Shown here: one piece after another, positions 8,248-16,714 of the stretch
Layout: every line of letters starts with the position of its first letter
Position numbering within the stretch: position 1 is the stretch's first letter
Source: Alphaproteobacteria bacterium
GTDB taxonomy: Bacteria > Myxococcota_A > UBA796 > GCA-2862545
Reading direction: 5' to 3'
Assembly (NCBI GenBank): GCA_020632875.1
Contig: JACKET010000021.1
Location: 58,804-122,803 of the forward strand
DNA length: 64,000 nt
Notes under the pieces: generated by a model
Seen by the model: the letters and a program-made list of their open reading frames with translations, nothing else
Databases searched by the model: none
What the model was told of the DNA's origin: nothing
Made by a program: the position numbers and the translations under genes

Positions 8248-10707
8248 GTGAGGAGGTTGCCCCTCGACCCCGCCGGCCAGCACTGGGTGGAGCCCGACGG
8301 GCGCCTCGCCACCCGCGATCCGCTGTCCGCGCTGCACGTCGCGCTCGCCGCGCACCTCGTCGTGGGCGACACCGTGCGCCTGGGCGACGTCGTGCTCGGG
8401 ACCCGCGCGGCAGACGGCTGGGCACCGGAGACCCGGCTCACCGCGCTGGAGCTCCGCTTCCTCGCGGACCGCGGCTTCCCCCACCCCACCCCGGCCGCCG
8501 TCGAGACCTTCGCGCCCCGCACCGACCTGCACACCCACTTCGCGGGCTGCGTCCACGGCGCGGACCTCGTGGGCATCGGCGCGGCGACCGGCGTGGTGTT
8601 CCCGGCGAAGCTGCTGGCCCTCGCGGGCATCGCGGCGACCGCCGACATCCCGCTCGCGGCCGCTCCGGACGCCGTGCGGGACGCCCTCGCGCGCGCCCTG
8701 TCGCTCCCGCTCGACACCCAGCACACCCACAAGGACATGGACCGGGTCTATGCGCTGCGCCGGCCGATCACGAAGCACCGCCCGGCCTTCCCGGCGCTGT
8801 GCGCGCAGATCGCGGCCGACTACGCGGCGATGGGCGTCACCTACGCCGAGCTGTCGCTGTTCGACATCCTCGAGCCCGACTTGCTGCGCATGGCCCACGA
8901 CACGGTGCCGGCCCTGCGCGCCGAGACCGGCGTGGACCTGCGGTTCCTCGCCGCCCTGTCGCGCCACGACGACCTCGAGTGGGATCTCGACATGGTCGGG
9001 CGCCTCGAGGCCTACGCGGGCAGCGCGCTGATCGTGGGCGTCGACTTCATGGGGCACGAGACGACCTCGACGCACGCCTTCGTGCCCGCGCTCCGGGCGG
9101 TCGCGCGATTCGCCCGCGAGCACCGGCCCGATTTCGCGGTCCGGGTGCACGCCGGAGAGAACCCGATGTTCCCCGAGAACGTGCGGGTGGCCGTCGACAC
9201 TGCGCTCGAGGAGGGCTGCGCGCTGCGCATCGGACACGGCCTGTACGGCGTGGACGACGCGACACTCGAGCGGATGGTCGCCCACGGCGTGATCGTGGAG
9301 CTCAACCTCGACTCGAACTTCGCGCTGAACAACGTCGGGGACGCGCTCCAGGTGCCGCTGGCGCGCTACGTGGCGTCGGGTGTGCCGATCGTGCTCGGGA
9401 CCGACGGGTACGGCATCTACGGGTCGGACACCCGCGCTCAGGCCCGCGCCGCCGCGCTCACCGGGCTCGACGACGCGGATCGCGTGCGCCGGACCGAGGC
9501 CGCCGTGCTCGCCGCGCGCGCCGAAGCGGACGGGCGCATGGCCTCCGGCTTCGTGGCTCCGCTGCGCGCCCCCGAGCCGGTGCACTTCACCGCCGAGGTG
9601 GCGAAGCGCATCGAAGCCGAGCGCGCCGCGGATGCCGAAGCGCTCCGCGCGGCCATCGCCCGCACCGGCGTGCCGCTCCGCGAGGCGCGGGATCTGGAGC
9701 CGGGGCGGTGGGTCTCCGTCGCCGGTGCCTGGAAGCACGCCTGGGCGCGGCTCCCCGACGGCGACCGGGATCGGATCCGCACCGTGTTGGACGGCCTCGT
9801 CGCCGGGCTCGCCGCACGGGGCGCCACCCTGGTGACCGGGGGCACGGTGCACGGCGTCGAGGGCTGTGTGCACGAAGCGGCCCGCCGCCACGGTGCGCGC
9901 GTGGTGGGCGCCGTGGTCGACGCCACGCCGCCCGACGATCTCGACCGGGTATCGGCATTCGTGCGCGTGGGACGCACCCTGTACGAGAAGGCCGCGGGCC
10001 TCTACGCCCTGCTCGCCGAGCACGACGGGCTCGCGGTGTTCGTCGACGGGGGGAACATCGTGCACGACGAGATCCGCGTCGCCACGAACCTCCGCCTGCG
10101 CCGGGCGTTCTTCGCCGGGGTCCCCGGAGCGAGCGGCATCGCCGCAGAGCGCTGGCCAGACCGCGGGTTCACCAGCGCCCAGGCCCTGCTGGCACGCCTC
10201 GACGGCACCCCCGCGCCCCCCGAGGCCCACTGGTACGCCGGCCCGAACCCGTGCGTCGACGTGGTGTGCGTGCGCACGGGGTCCACGGGGCCCGAGGTCC
10301 TGCTCGTGCAGCGCCGGGTCGAGGTCGCCACCGAGTCCGGTCGCTGGTCGCTGCCCGGCGGGTTCGTGCGCACGGATGCCGCCCGCGGCGCGCCGTGGGC
10401 GCCCGGCCGCGAGACGCCCGAGACGGCGGCGCTCCGCGTCGTGGCCGCGGAGACCGGGCTCGACGTGGGCTGGCTCCGCGAGGCGCTCGTCCCGGTCGGC
10501 GTCTACGAGGGCGGGGGCCGTGATCCCCGCGACACGGCCGCGCACTGGAGCCGCTCCCACGCCTTCCGCCTCGACCTCCCCGCCGCGCTCGGGCTCGCCA
10601 CGCTGGTCGCGAGCAGCGACGCCCGCGCGACCGCCTGGTTCGGCGTCGACGCCCTCCCCGCCCTGGCGTTCGACCACGCGCGGATCGCGGCGGAGGCCCT
10701 GTCCTGA
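8248..10707 (+). CDS. Adenosine deaminase-SLOG-Nudix fusion protein
   Basis: An 819-residue three-domain protein 30 nt after the HNH gene, with GAGGAGGAG before its GTG. Residues 90-400 are adenosine/AMP-deaminase-like: metal ligands H95 and H97 (DLHTHFAG), HAGE at 301-304, RIGHG at 327-331 and D386 in GTDGYGIYG. The usual second Asp of the TDDP motif is Gly387. Residues 487-615 form a Rossmann domain of the SLOG/LOG type (VTGGTVHGVEG, VFVDGG). Residues 665-800 are Nudix-like with PGGFV at 703-707 and GRDPR at 757-761, as in NrtR-type ADP-ribose-binding proteins. The Nudix box is degenerate (RVVAAETGL at 730-738). It may edit or sense a purine nucleotide signal for the ATPase-HNH pair (inference). 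The N-terminal 90 residues match nothing I know. Confidence 0.82.
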   Translation: MRRLPLDPAGQHWVEPDGRLATRDPLSALHVALAAHLVVGDTVRLGDVVLGTRAADGWAPETRLTALELRFLADRGFPHPTPAAVETFAPRTDLHTHFAGCVHGADLVGIGAATGVVFPAKLLALAGIAATADIPLAAAPDAVRDALARALSLPLDTQHTHKDMDRVYALRRPITKHRPAFPALCAQIAADYAAMGVTYAELSLFDILEPDLLRMAHDTVPALRAETGVDLRFLAALSRHDDLEWDLDMVGRLEAYAGSALIVGVDFMGHETTSTHAFVPALRAVARFAREHRPDFAVRVHAGENPMFPENVRVAVDTALEEGCALRIGHGLYGVDDATLERMVAHGVIVELNLDSNFALNNVGDALQVPLARYVASGVPIVLGTDGYGIYGSDTRAQARAAALTGLDDADRVRRTEAAVLAARAEADGRMASGFVAPLRAPEPVHFTAEVAKRIEAERAADAEALRAAIARTGVPLREARDLEPGRWVSVAGAWKHAWARLPDGDRDRIRTVLDGLVAGLAARGATLVTGGTVHGVEGCVHEAARRHGARVVGAVVDATPPDDLDRVSAFVRVGRTLYEKAAGLYALLAEHDGLAVFVDGGNIVHDEIRVATNLRLRRAFFAGVPGASGIAAERWPDRGFTSAQALLARLDGTPAPPEAHWYAGPNPCVDVVCVRTGSTGPEVLLVQRRVEVATESGRWSLPGGFVRTDAARGAPWAPGRETPETAALRVVAAETGLDVGWLREALVPVGVYEGGGRDPRDTAAHWSRSHAFRLDLPAALGLATLVASSDARATAWFGVDALPALAFDHARIAAEALS

Positions 10708-10792
10708 GCATTCATCGCGCTTTCACACGCCGTCCGCGCCGCTTCGAAACGCGGGGACGACCCTGTACGGGCAAGCCAACCGGAGGTCGCCC

Positions 10793-11122
10793 TTGCACCG
10801 TGGAACCCGCCGCACCGTCTTCGCCGTCGCCGCCGCCGAGCTCGTGCCCGTCCCGCTCCTCGACACCTGGCTCCAGAACCAGGCGCGCCGCTGGCTCGTG
10901 CGCACAGTCGCCGGAGACCGGGCCGTCCCGCTGACCGAGGACGAGGTCCGCGCGCTGGCGGACGCACCGCTCGCCCCGGTCCGCCGCATGCTGCTGTGGC
11001 CCGTGAAGACGCTGCTGAAGAAGGTGTTCTTCGTGTTCGGTCTCGTCGCGGCGGTGAAGGAGGCTTGGGCCGTCGTGGCCCTGCCCGACCGCGTGGGCGC
11101 TTGCCCCGCGGGCGCCGCGTGA
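10793..11122 (+). CDS. Small hypothetical protein, possibly membrane-associated
   Basis: A 109-residue protein of no recognised family. The TTG start is chosen because GGAGG lies 6 nt upstream. A moderately hydrophobic N-terminal segment (FAVAAAELVPVPLLD) and a stronger one near residue 78 (VFFVFGLVAAVKEAWAVVAL) suggest peripheral or single-pass membrane attachment. Basic clusters flank both. It is followed 26 nt later by the tandem YqaE gene. Confidence 0.6.
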   Translation: MHRGTRRTVFAVAAAELVPVPLLDTWLQNQARRWLVRTVAGDRAVPLTEDEVRALADAPLAPVRRMLLWPVKTLLKKVFFVFGLVAAVKEAWAVVALPDRVGACPAGAA

Positions 11123-11148
11123 TCACGCTCTGACCGTGGAGGTCTGGA

Positions 11149-11505
11149 TTGGGTCGTTTCCTCGGGGTGCTGCTGGGCGCGTTCTTCCCGCCGCTCGGCG
11201 TGTGGATGGTGACCGGGTTCCGGGTCGAGTTCTGGATCAACCTGGTGCTGACGCTGCTGTTCTACGTCCCGGGGCAGATCCATGCGCTCTGGGTCGTCGC
11301 GCACACCCGCACCGACGGGCGCCGCGCCCGCGACGGGATGTCGACCTTCCTCGCCCTGCTGCTCGGCCTGTTCCTCCCGCCGCTCGGCGTGCTCTGGAAG
11401 TTCGGGCTGTTCTCCCTCGCGTTCTGGCTGAACCTGCTGCTCACGGCGCTGTTCTGGTTCCCGGGCTCGATCCACGCGCTCTGGCTGATCACCGCCGAAG
11501 ACTGA
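11149..11505 (+). CDS. Tandem YqaE/Pmp3 family membrane protein
   Basis: A 118-residue protein made of two copies of the small YqaE/Pmp3 proteolipid, normally about 50 residues and two helices. Each copy carries the family pattern FFPPLGV or FLPPLGV, then WxN-LLT and a closing pxxIHALW. The family is linked to membrane potential and salt or stress tolerance. The two copies are joined by a short basic linker (TRTDGRRARDG). Start is TTG with GGAGG 6 nt before. The duplication gives a four-helix protein that could act as a covalent dimer (inference). Confidence 0.85.
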   Translation: MGRFLGVLLGAFFPPLGVWMVTGFRVEFWINLVLTLLFYVPGQIHALWVVAHTRTDGRRARDGMSTFLALLLGLFLPPLGVLWKFGLFSLAFWLNLLLTALFWFPGSIHALWLITAED

Positions 11506-11509
11506 CCGC

Positions 11510-13852
11510 CTAGAAATCCGCCCGCATCCCGAGGAACGGACGCATCGGGAGGTGGTTCAGCCAGCTGGTGGACAGCTCGCCGTCGATCACGTCGTGGATC
11601 GGCAGGAACCGCGACCGGACGTTCCCGACGTTGAGCACCTCGACGTAGAACGCGAGCCGATACCGGCGGAACGCCTTCCGCCACTCGCCCCGCAGGTCGA
11701 GGCTGTGCGTGGGGCCGATGCGGGCGCAGTTCAGGCAGGTGATCTCGAGATCCTCGAACTCGAGCGAGTGGATCCGGACCTCGGACAGCGGCCGGCCCGA
11801 GTGGAACGTGTAGCGCCCGGTCACCCGCCACCGCGGCACCGGCGCCCAGTCGCCCGCGACGGAGAAGGTGTGCCGCTGGTCCTGGGGCGGCGCGATGTCC
11901 TGAGTGAACACGGTGTTCAGGGGGTTGTGGCGACGGGTGTACAGGAGCCCGTACACGAGCTCGCCGTTCAGCCGTCCCCCGCGGGCCGCGATCATCACGT
12001 CGACCCCGCGCGACGCGCCGGAGCCGACGTTGCGGAATGCCCCGTCGGCCAGACCCGCTTCGGTGTCGGGATTCACCACGAGGTCGGCGAGCGCGATGTC
12101 GTAGCCCTCGACGCGCACGAGCCCGCCCTTCCCGCCACCGGGGAGCGGGAACCCCTGATCGATGCCCACCACGAGGTGGCGCGCCCGCTCGGCCGTGAGG
12201 TCGGGGTTCCCGAAGCCCGGTGCCAGCTGGAACGGGTCGCGCAGCACGCGCTGGTACAGGCCGAGGGTCACCTTGGGGACCGTCCCCGTCGGCAGGGGCA
12301 GCGAGAGCCCCGCTCGCGGGCTGGCGAGCACCTCGTCGGCGAGACCTGTGTACGTCACCCGGATGCCCGCCCGCGCCTGGACGCCCGGCACGATCGGCGA
12401 GCCCTCCCGCGGCTTCCCGAAGGGCGCGGCGATCTCGGTCTGGACGTACGCATTCGCCTCCGGCCAGGGCGACGGATCGCCGTCCACGTCGGCGACCTGG
12501 AAGCCGAACGCCCCGATGCCCGCCTGCGTCCAGCGCGGGAAGATGCGCTGATCCTGGATGGAGCCGATGGCGTCGACCTCGAACCGGGAGGCGTCCGCGC
12601 CCACCTTCAGCCGGGCGTTCGGACCGAACGGGATCACGGCGTCCGAGCGCGCGAACAGGCGGTTCAGGACGGTCTCGCGACGGAGCGTGTCCCGCTCGAG
12701 CTCGCGGTTCGAGTACGCGCGGTCCCGCGTCCAGGCGAGGGTCGTCTGCACGCGCGTCCCGTCGTCGCCGACGAACCGGTGGTCGAGGCTCGTGAGCGTG
12801 AGCGCCGTCTCGAGCTCGAACGCACCGTCGAACGCGATGGCGGCATCGTCGTCCGAGTCGATCAGACCGAGCCGATCGCTCGCCCGGACCACGGAGAGCA
12901 TCACCCGGTGCCGGGCGTCGGGGTGCCACGCGAGGCGGCCCGAGAGCTCGTCGAACCCGGGCGCCACGAACGCGCTGTCGACGACGTTCAGGGCCTTGAG
13001 GACCGCGAAGTAGCCCTCCATGTAGGTGCGGCGCGCGGCGAGCGCGAAGGTCAGCTTCTCGCGGCGGTCGAGCGGTCCGGTGAGGAACACGCGCGCGCTG
13101 GATGCGCTGAGATCGACGGACCCGTCGAGCCCGCCGCACATGGTGTCGTCCTCCGCGCACACCCGCGTCCCGTCCCAGGTCGAGACGTCGAGCACAGCGC
13201 TCGTCGCGCTCGGCACCTCGGCCGGCGCGGCCCCCGCGAAGAACCGCACCGAGCGCACCATGTCGGGGTTGAACAGGCTGTTGAAGCCCGCGAGGTGGAA
13301 GGGGTTCTCGAGCGGGACGCGGTCCAGCAGGAACACCACGTCACCCTGCTCGCCGCCCCGGACGTGGAAGCCCGCGAACAGGTCGCCGTCCGACACGACG
13401 CCGGGGAGCGCGTGCGCAGCGCGCGCCACGTCCTCGAGCGCGCCGGGCGTGGACTCCACGTCCCGCCGGGTCAGCTCGTACAGGCCGGTCGTCGGCGTGG
13501 GATCGACCGCCCGCTCGCCGCGCTGCACGTCCCGCCATGGGCGCGTCTCGGCGCGGACCACGACCTGCTCGACGCGCAGCGGCACGATCGTGAACGAGGT
13601 CGTCTGGACCGCGTCGGCCGCGATGGTCACGGGCCACGTCGACGCCACGAACCCGGGGTGGTCGACGCGGACCTCCCAGTCCCCCTCCTCCAGCACGACG
13701 GTGAACCGCCCCTCCGGATCGGCCGTCAGGTCGAGCGAAGCCGGGCCGGAGAGCGAGACCCCGGCCGCCGGGACGGGGATCCCGTCGCCGTCGACCACGC
13801 GTCCGGAGAGCCGGCCCTCCGCGGCCCAGGCGGCGATCAGCGCGACGAGCAC
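11510..13852 (-). CDS. TonB-dependent outer-membrane receptor with carboxypeptidase-like N-terminal domain
   Basis: A 780-residue outer-membrane receptor. A very short signal (about 10 residues, MLVALIAAWA) is forced, since no earlier in-frame start exists. A CarboxypepD-regulatory-like domain follows (GRVVDGDGIPVPAAGV, residues 15-95), then a plug domain (about 125-235, with FHVRGGEQGDVVFLLD). The rest is a beta-barrel of alternating strands ending in Phe, as expected for barrel insertion. It should import a large ligand using TonB energy; the ligand is unknown. A small membrane protein lies 4 nt upstream. Confidence 0.88.
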   Translation of the reverse strand: MLVALIAAWAAEGRLSGRVVDGDGIPVPAAGVSLSGPASLDLTADPEGRFTVVLEEGDWEVRVDHPGFVASTWPVTIAADAVQTTSFTIVPLRVEQVVVRAETRPWRDVQRGERAVDPTPTTGLYELTRRDVESTPGALEDVARAAHALPGVVSDGDLFAGFHVRGGEQGDVVFLLDRVPLENPFHLAGFNSLFNPDMVRSVRFFAGAAPAEVPSATSAVLDVSTWDGTRVCAEDDTMCGGLDGSVDLSASSARVFLTGPLDRREKLTFALAARRTYMEGYFAVLKALNVVDSAFVAPGFDELSGRLAWHPDARHRVMLSVVRASDRLGLIDSDDDAAIAFDGAFELETALTLTSLDHRFVGDDGTRVQTTLAWTRDRAYSNRELERDTLRRETVLNRLFARSDAVIPFGPNARLKVGADASRFEVDAIGSIQDQRIFPRWTQAGIGAFGFQVADVDGDPSPWPEANAYVQTEIAAPFGKPREGSPIVPGVQARAGIRVTYTGLADEVLASPRAGLSLPLPTGTVPKVTLGLYQRVLRDPFQLAPGFGNPDLTAERARHLVVGIDQGFPLPGGGKGGLVRVEGYDIALADLVVNPDTEAGLADGAFRNVGSGASRGVDVMIAARGGRLNGELVYGLLYTRRHNPLNTVFTQDIAPPQDQRHTFSVAGDWAPVPRWRVTGRYTFHSGRPLSEVRIHSLEFEDLEITCLNCARIGPTHSLDLRGEWRKAFRRYRLAFYVEVLNVGNVRSRFLPIHDVIDGELSTSWLNHLPMRPFLGMRADF

Positions 13853-13856
13853 GCGA

Positions 13857-14075
13857 TCAGCCCGCCAGCATGGCCCGGATCTGGTCGCCGTACAGGAAGT
13901 ACGCCACGCCCGCGCCCCCGGCCGCGAGCACCAGCAGGGTGACGAATCCGTAGAAAGCGAGCTTCATCATCATCTTCAGCGTGCGGATCCAGGCGCGGAC
14001 GACGAAGACCGTGACCAGGAGCGCGACGATGCCGATGGCGATGGCGGCGAGAACGCCGAGGGTGATGGGGTCCAT
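13857..14075 (-). CDS. Small two-helix membrane protein
   Basis: A 72-residue protein with hydrophobic segments at about 7-27 and 41-62 joined by a basic loop (RAWIRTLKMMMK). No family is recognised. It is the first gene of a two-gene unit with the TonB-dependent receptor, separated by 4 nt, so it may assist that receptor or only share its promoter. Confidence 0.65.
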   Translation of the reverse strand: MDPITLGVLAAIAIGIVALLVTVFVVRAWIRTLKMMMKLAFYGFVTLLVLAAGGAGVAYFLYGDQIRAMLAG

Positions 14076-14126
14076 GTGCCAGGACTATCGCGTTGTACCC
14101 GCGCGTCGCCCGGTCCCCGAGAAAAG

Positions 14127-14156
14127 TTGGACAGAACGCCACGAGGAGCGCATAAT
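14127..14156 (+). promoter_or_regulatory. sigma70-like promoter TTGGAC-N18-CATAAT
   Basis: TTGGAC at 14127-14132 and CATAAT at 14151-14156 are 18 nt apart, the best -35/-10 pair seen in the window. It predicts a start near 14163 and a 24-nt leader before the ATG at 14187. Confidence 0.5.
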
Positions 14157-14186
14157 GCTCCCTGCCTCACCTCTGTGGGTCGTTCT

Positions 14187-14765
14187 ATGCAGACAGTTTC
14201 TCCCCTCGGCACCTGGTCGCGCGCCACCCACGAGTCCGTCAGCTTCTGGATGGACCCCGACGAGCTGCCCACCGATGTCGAAGACGTGACCGAGCCCGCC
14301 AGCCCGGCGTGGCGTTCCGATGCGGGCGTCGCGGCGGCCGACGAGGTCCCCACCGTGCACGTCGACCGCAGCGCGGTGTTCGACGACGAGCCCCCCACGC
14401 GGCCCGACGTCGACCGGGTGATCTCGGTGCTGCGCCGCCGCACCGGCCACTCCGGCGAGCGCCCCGTCCAGGCGCAGAACCGCGCCGCCACCCCCGTCGC
14501 TCCGCCCACGCGCCACGTGCTCTACTCGCGCCAGGTGCGCGTCGAGCGCCCCGCTCCGCCGGTGCCCGCGCCGCCTCCCGCGGTCGTCGTGACCCGCGCG
14601 CCCACCACCGTCACCGTCGAGGGCCCCGTGCCCCTCGAGTACCGCTCGCACGTCGAGGTCGACATGACCGCCGAGTACGTCTGGTGGCTCGTCGGTATCG
14701 CGGTCGGCGGCTTCCTCGGCACGATGTTCGCGGGCCTCGCCCTGATGGCCGCCGCACTCGTCTAG
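14187..14765 (+). CDS. C-tail-anchored hypothetical protein
   Basis: A 192-residue protein with a low-complexity cytoplasmic part rich in Pro, Val and Arg and a single C-terminal membrane helix at about 165-190. No family is recognised. The ATG was chosen because a strong promoter-like pair lies 30 nt upstream. An imperfect hairpin beyond the stop may end both this gene and the facing patatin gene. Confidence 0.6.
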   Translation: MQTVSPLGTWSRATHESVSFWMDPDELPTDVEDVTEPASPAWRSDAGVAAADEVPTVHVDRSAVFDDEPPTRPDVDRVISVLRRRTGHSGERPVQAQNRAATPVAPPTRHVLYSRQVRVERPAPPVPAPPPAVVVTRAPTTVTVEGPVPLEYRSHVEVDMTAEYVWWLVGIAVGGFLGTMFAGLALMAAALV

Positions 14766-14865
14766 GAGAGATGATCCGCTTGCGCAGCAAGTGGAGCTTC
14801 TCTCGTTGTTCGCCGGAGGGTCCGGGCGGGACAGTCATGCCCGGAAACCGGCGAACCAAGGGGTG

Positions 14866-14905
14866 TCTAGAGGCGTGAGCCGCGGCAGCGGTTCACGGCT
14901 CTAGA
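14866..14905. terminator. Imperfect hairpin between convergent genes
   Basis: Arms 14866-14882 and 14889-14905 pair over 17 bp with two mismatches around a 6-nt loop. The structure reaches into the stop codon of the minus-strand patatin gene (14901-14903). It lacks a T-run, so a bidirectional terminator role is plausible rather than certain. Confidence 0.45.
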
Positions 14906-15581
14906 GCCCCTCGAGCACGACGCGCGCAGACTGGCGCGCACGCTCGAACCGGGCCCCGACGTCGCCGAGCGACCAGAGCTTCGCGCCCGAGCGCGGGCTG
15001 CGGACCACCGCGACCCCGTCCAGATCGTCGTCGCCCTCGGCCCCGGCGCTGCGGTCGACGAGGTGGAGCACGAGCCGCACGTCGGGACGCCGCGACCGCC
15101 ACGCCGCGAGCCCCGTCCGGTCGGCCACTCCCCCGTCGGACCACGCCGTTCCCCCGATGTCGACGGGTGCGAAGAGGCCCGGGATGGCGCACGAGGCCGC
15201 CACCGCAGGCGCGAGCTCGCCTTCGCAGAGCAGGTGGGGACGTCGCGCGCCGTCGACGACCCCCACCCCGAACGGGCGTCCCAGATCGGCGAACGTCGCG
15301 GGCAGATCGCCGCGGAGCTCCGCCACGACGGGCTCGATCGAAAGCACGCCCCGCCAGGGCGCCCACGACGGACGCACGCGGCGCAGCGGCGCCGTGGCCG
15401 TGAGCCGCGCGAGGATCTCGTCCGCGGGCATGCCCGCCATCCACAACGCGCCGGCGAGCGCGCCGGATGACGTGCCACACAGGCCGGAGACCTCGATGCC
15501 CACGTCCTCGACGGCCTTCAGCACGCCCGCCTGGGCCGCGAACGCGAGGAACCCGCTGGAGAGGACGAGGTCGACCGCCAT
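14901..15581 (-). CDS. Patatin-like phospholipase
   Basis: A 226-residue serine lipid hydrolase of the patatin family. Seen: the nucleophile elbow GTSSG near residue 36 and the catalytic Asp in SDGG near residue 148, the Ser-Asp dyad of the family. The oxyanion-hole glycine segment near the N-terminus is reduced to SSGFLAF instead of the usual DGGGxRG. There is no signal peptide, so it should act in the cytoplasm or at the inner membrane. TAGTCG sits 6 nt before its ATG, a near match to the leaderless promoter pattern. Substrate unknown. Confidence 0.8.
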   Translation of the reverse strand: MAVDLVLSSGFLAFAAQAGVLKAVEDVGIEVSGLCGTSSGALAGALWMAGMPADEILARLTATAPLRRVRPSWAPWRGVLSIEPVVAELRGDLPATFADLGRPFGVGVVDGARRPHLLCEGELAPAVAASCAIPGLFAPVDIGGTAWSDGGVADRTGLAAWRSRRPDVRLVLHLVDRSAGAEGDDDLDGVAVVRSPRSGAKLWSLGDVGARFERARQSARVVLEGL

Positions 15582-15590
15582 GGCGGCCGA

Positions 15591-16559
15591 CTAACCCGGC
15601 CGCGTGTCTCCCTGCTCGCGGGCCCGACCCCCTCCCGGCGGGTTGCCCGACCCTCCGGACGAGCCCGGCTGCGACCCCCAGCTCGGCGTACCGGGCAGCA
15701 GGTAGCCGCGCCCCTCGGGATCGAGGCGGTAGAACACGAGGCCCTCCGCGCTGTCGAGAAGGATGCCGAGCCCGTCGTCGGAGAGCCGGATCCGCTCGAT
15801 GTCGCGGGGCTGATGGAGCTCGAGCTCCGCGATGGTACGCCCCGACGCGATGTCGACCTGCATCATCACCTGGGCATCCGAGAGCACGACCAGATGGCCA
15901 CCACGCGCGGTGAGATCGCGCGCCGGCCGCACGATCTGCACGGGATCGAGGACGGTGTTGCCCTCGGCCACCGCGATGGTCGTGCCGCCCGGCTCGACCG
16001 CGAACGTCCGGCCGGTCACCGGATCGACCGCGACGCGCACCTCGTCACCGCCCTTCCAGGCATCGAGATCGCCATCCAGGTCGCACGGCGCCGCGACGCT
16101 TGCCGGGGCGCCGGTCGCGTCGACCTCCACGAGCTCGCATGCATCGCCGCGGTCGACCAGCCAGGCCGAGCCCGACACGGTGAGCCGCCCCGCGAGGACG
16201 GTGCCGGCCTCGGGATGCGACGACAGCGGCAGGCCTCCGGCATCGAGGACGGCCACCGCGCCATCCGACGCGACGAGCCAGCGGGCCGCGTCCCGATCGA
16301 GCAGCTGACCCGCGGGAAGCGCGACGTCGAGGCGTTCCACGACCGTCCCCTCGCCTTCGATGCGCTCGAAGCCGCCGTCCCGCCAGATCCAGGCCCCGGG
16401 CCCCTCCGCGAGCGCCGTGGCGCCCGTTCCGGGGTTCTCCACCCCGCCGGTCCGCTCGAACCGGAACACGGCCGGCGGCGGCGGCTCGCGGTCCGGATTG
16501 GGACCCTCTTCGGTTCCACACGCCACCAGCAGACTCAACAGCACGGCTCGACTTGACAC
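15591..16559 (-). CDS. Lipoprotein with propeller-like repeats
   Basis: A 322-residue lipoprotein of unknown role. GTG at 16559 is chosen because GGAGG lies 6 nt before it and it gives a compact signal ending LLSLLVAC. The body has repeated short strands (for example DGAVAVLD, GGHLVVLSD, SDDGLGILLD) typical of a beta-propeller, with a Gly/Pro/Ser-rich end. Its promoter region is shared with the divergent gene at 16715 and contains a perfect palindrome. Confidence 0.65.
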   Translation of the reverse strand: MSSRAVLLSLLVACGTEEGPNPDREPPPPAVFRFERTGGVENPGTGATALAEGPGAWIWRDGGFERIEGEGTVVERLDVALPAGQLLDRDAARWLVASDGAVAVLDAGGLPLSSHPEAGTVLAGRLTVSGSAWLVDRGDACELVEVDATGAPASVAAPCDLDGDLDAWKGGDEVRVAVDPVTGRTFAVEPGGTTIAVAEGNTVLDPVQIVRPARDLTARGGHLVVLSDAQVMMQVDIASGRTIAELELHQPRDIERIRLSDDGLGILLDSAEGLVFYRLDPEGRGYLLPGTPSWGSQPGSSGGSGNPPGGGRAREQGDTRPG

Positions 16560-16614
16560 TGTCAACCTCCCGCGGGACCCGTGCGCAGGGATCGGAACGT
16601 GTAAACATCGGGTA

Positions 16615-16628
16615 GCGAGAATTCTCGC
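16615..16628. promoter_or_regulatory. Perfect 14-bp palindrome in a divergent promoter region
   Basis: GCGAGAATTCTCGC lies in the 155-bp space between the divergent genes at 16559 (minus) and 16715 (plus). A perfect inverted repeat with an AT centre in such a place is a candidate operator for a dimeric regulator. The regulator is not known. Confidence 0.4.
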
Positions 16629-16691
16629 GTGCTCGACGCACGGCCCGCCCGTCGCGCCATTCGGGGGCTCGCGAGACCGGGCCGAGTCGGG

Positions 16692-16697
16692 TACCGT
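16692..16697 (+). promoter_or_regulatory. -10 element TACCGT
   Basis: It predicts a start near 16704 and an 11-nt leader carrying GAGGA before the ATG at 16715. Confidence 0.4.
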
Positions 16698-16714
16698 CTC
16701 GACGTGAGGAATCC

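Noticed and set aside
7318..10677. 1119-codon minus-strand open frame under the deaminase fusion
   Set aside because: It is a shadow of the opposite strand; the plus strand shows three catalytic-type domains in order.
8248..10707. RADAR (RdrA/RdrB) system
   Set aside because: The protein has a deaminase domain, but there is no RdrA-type large ATPase; the neighbouring ATPase is the smaller PtuA type, and SLOG and Nudix domains are not part of RADAR as I know it.
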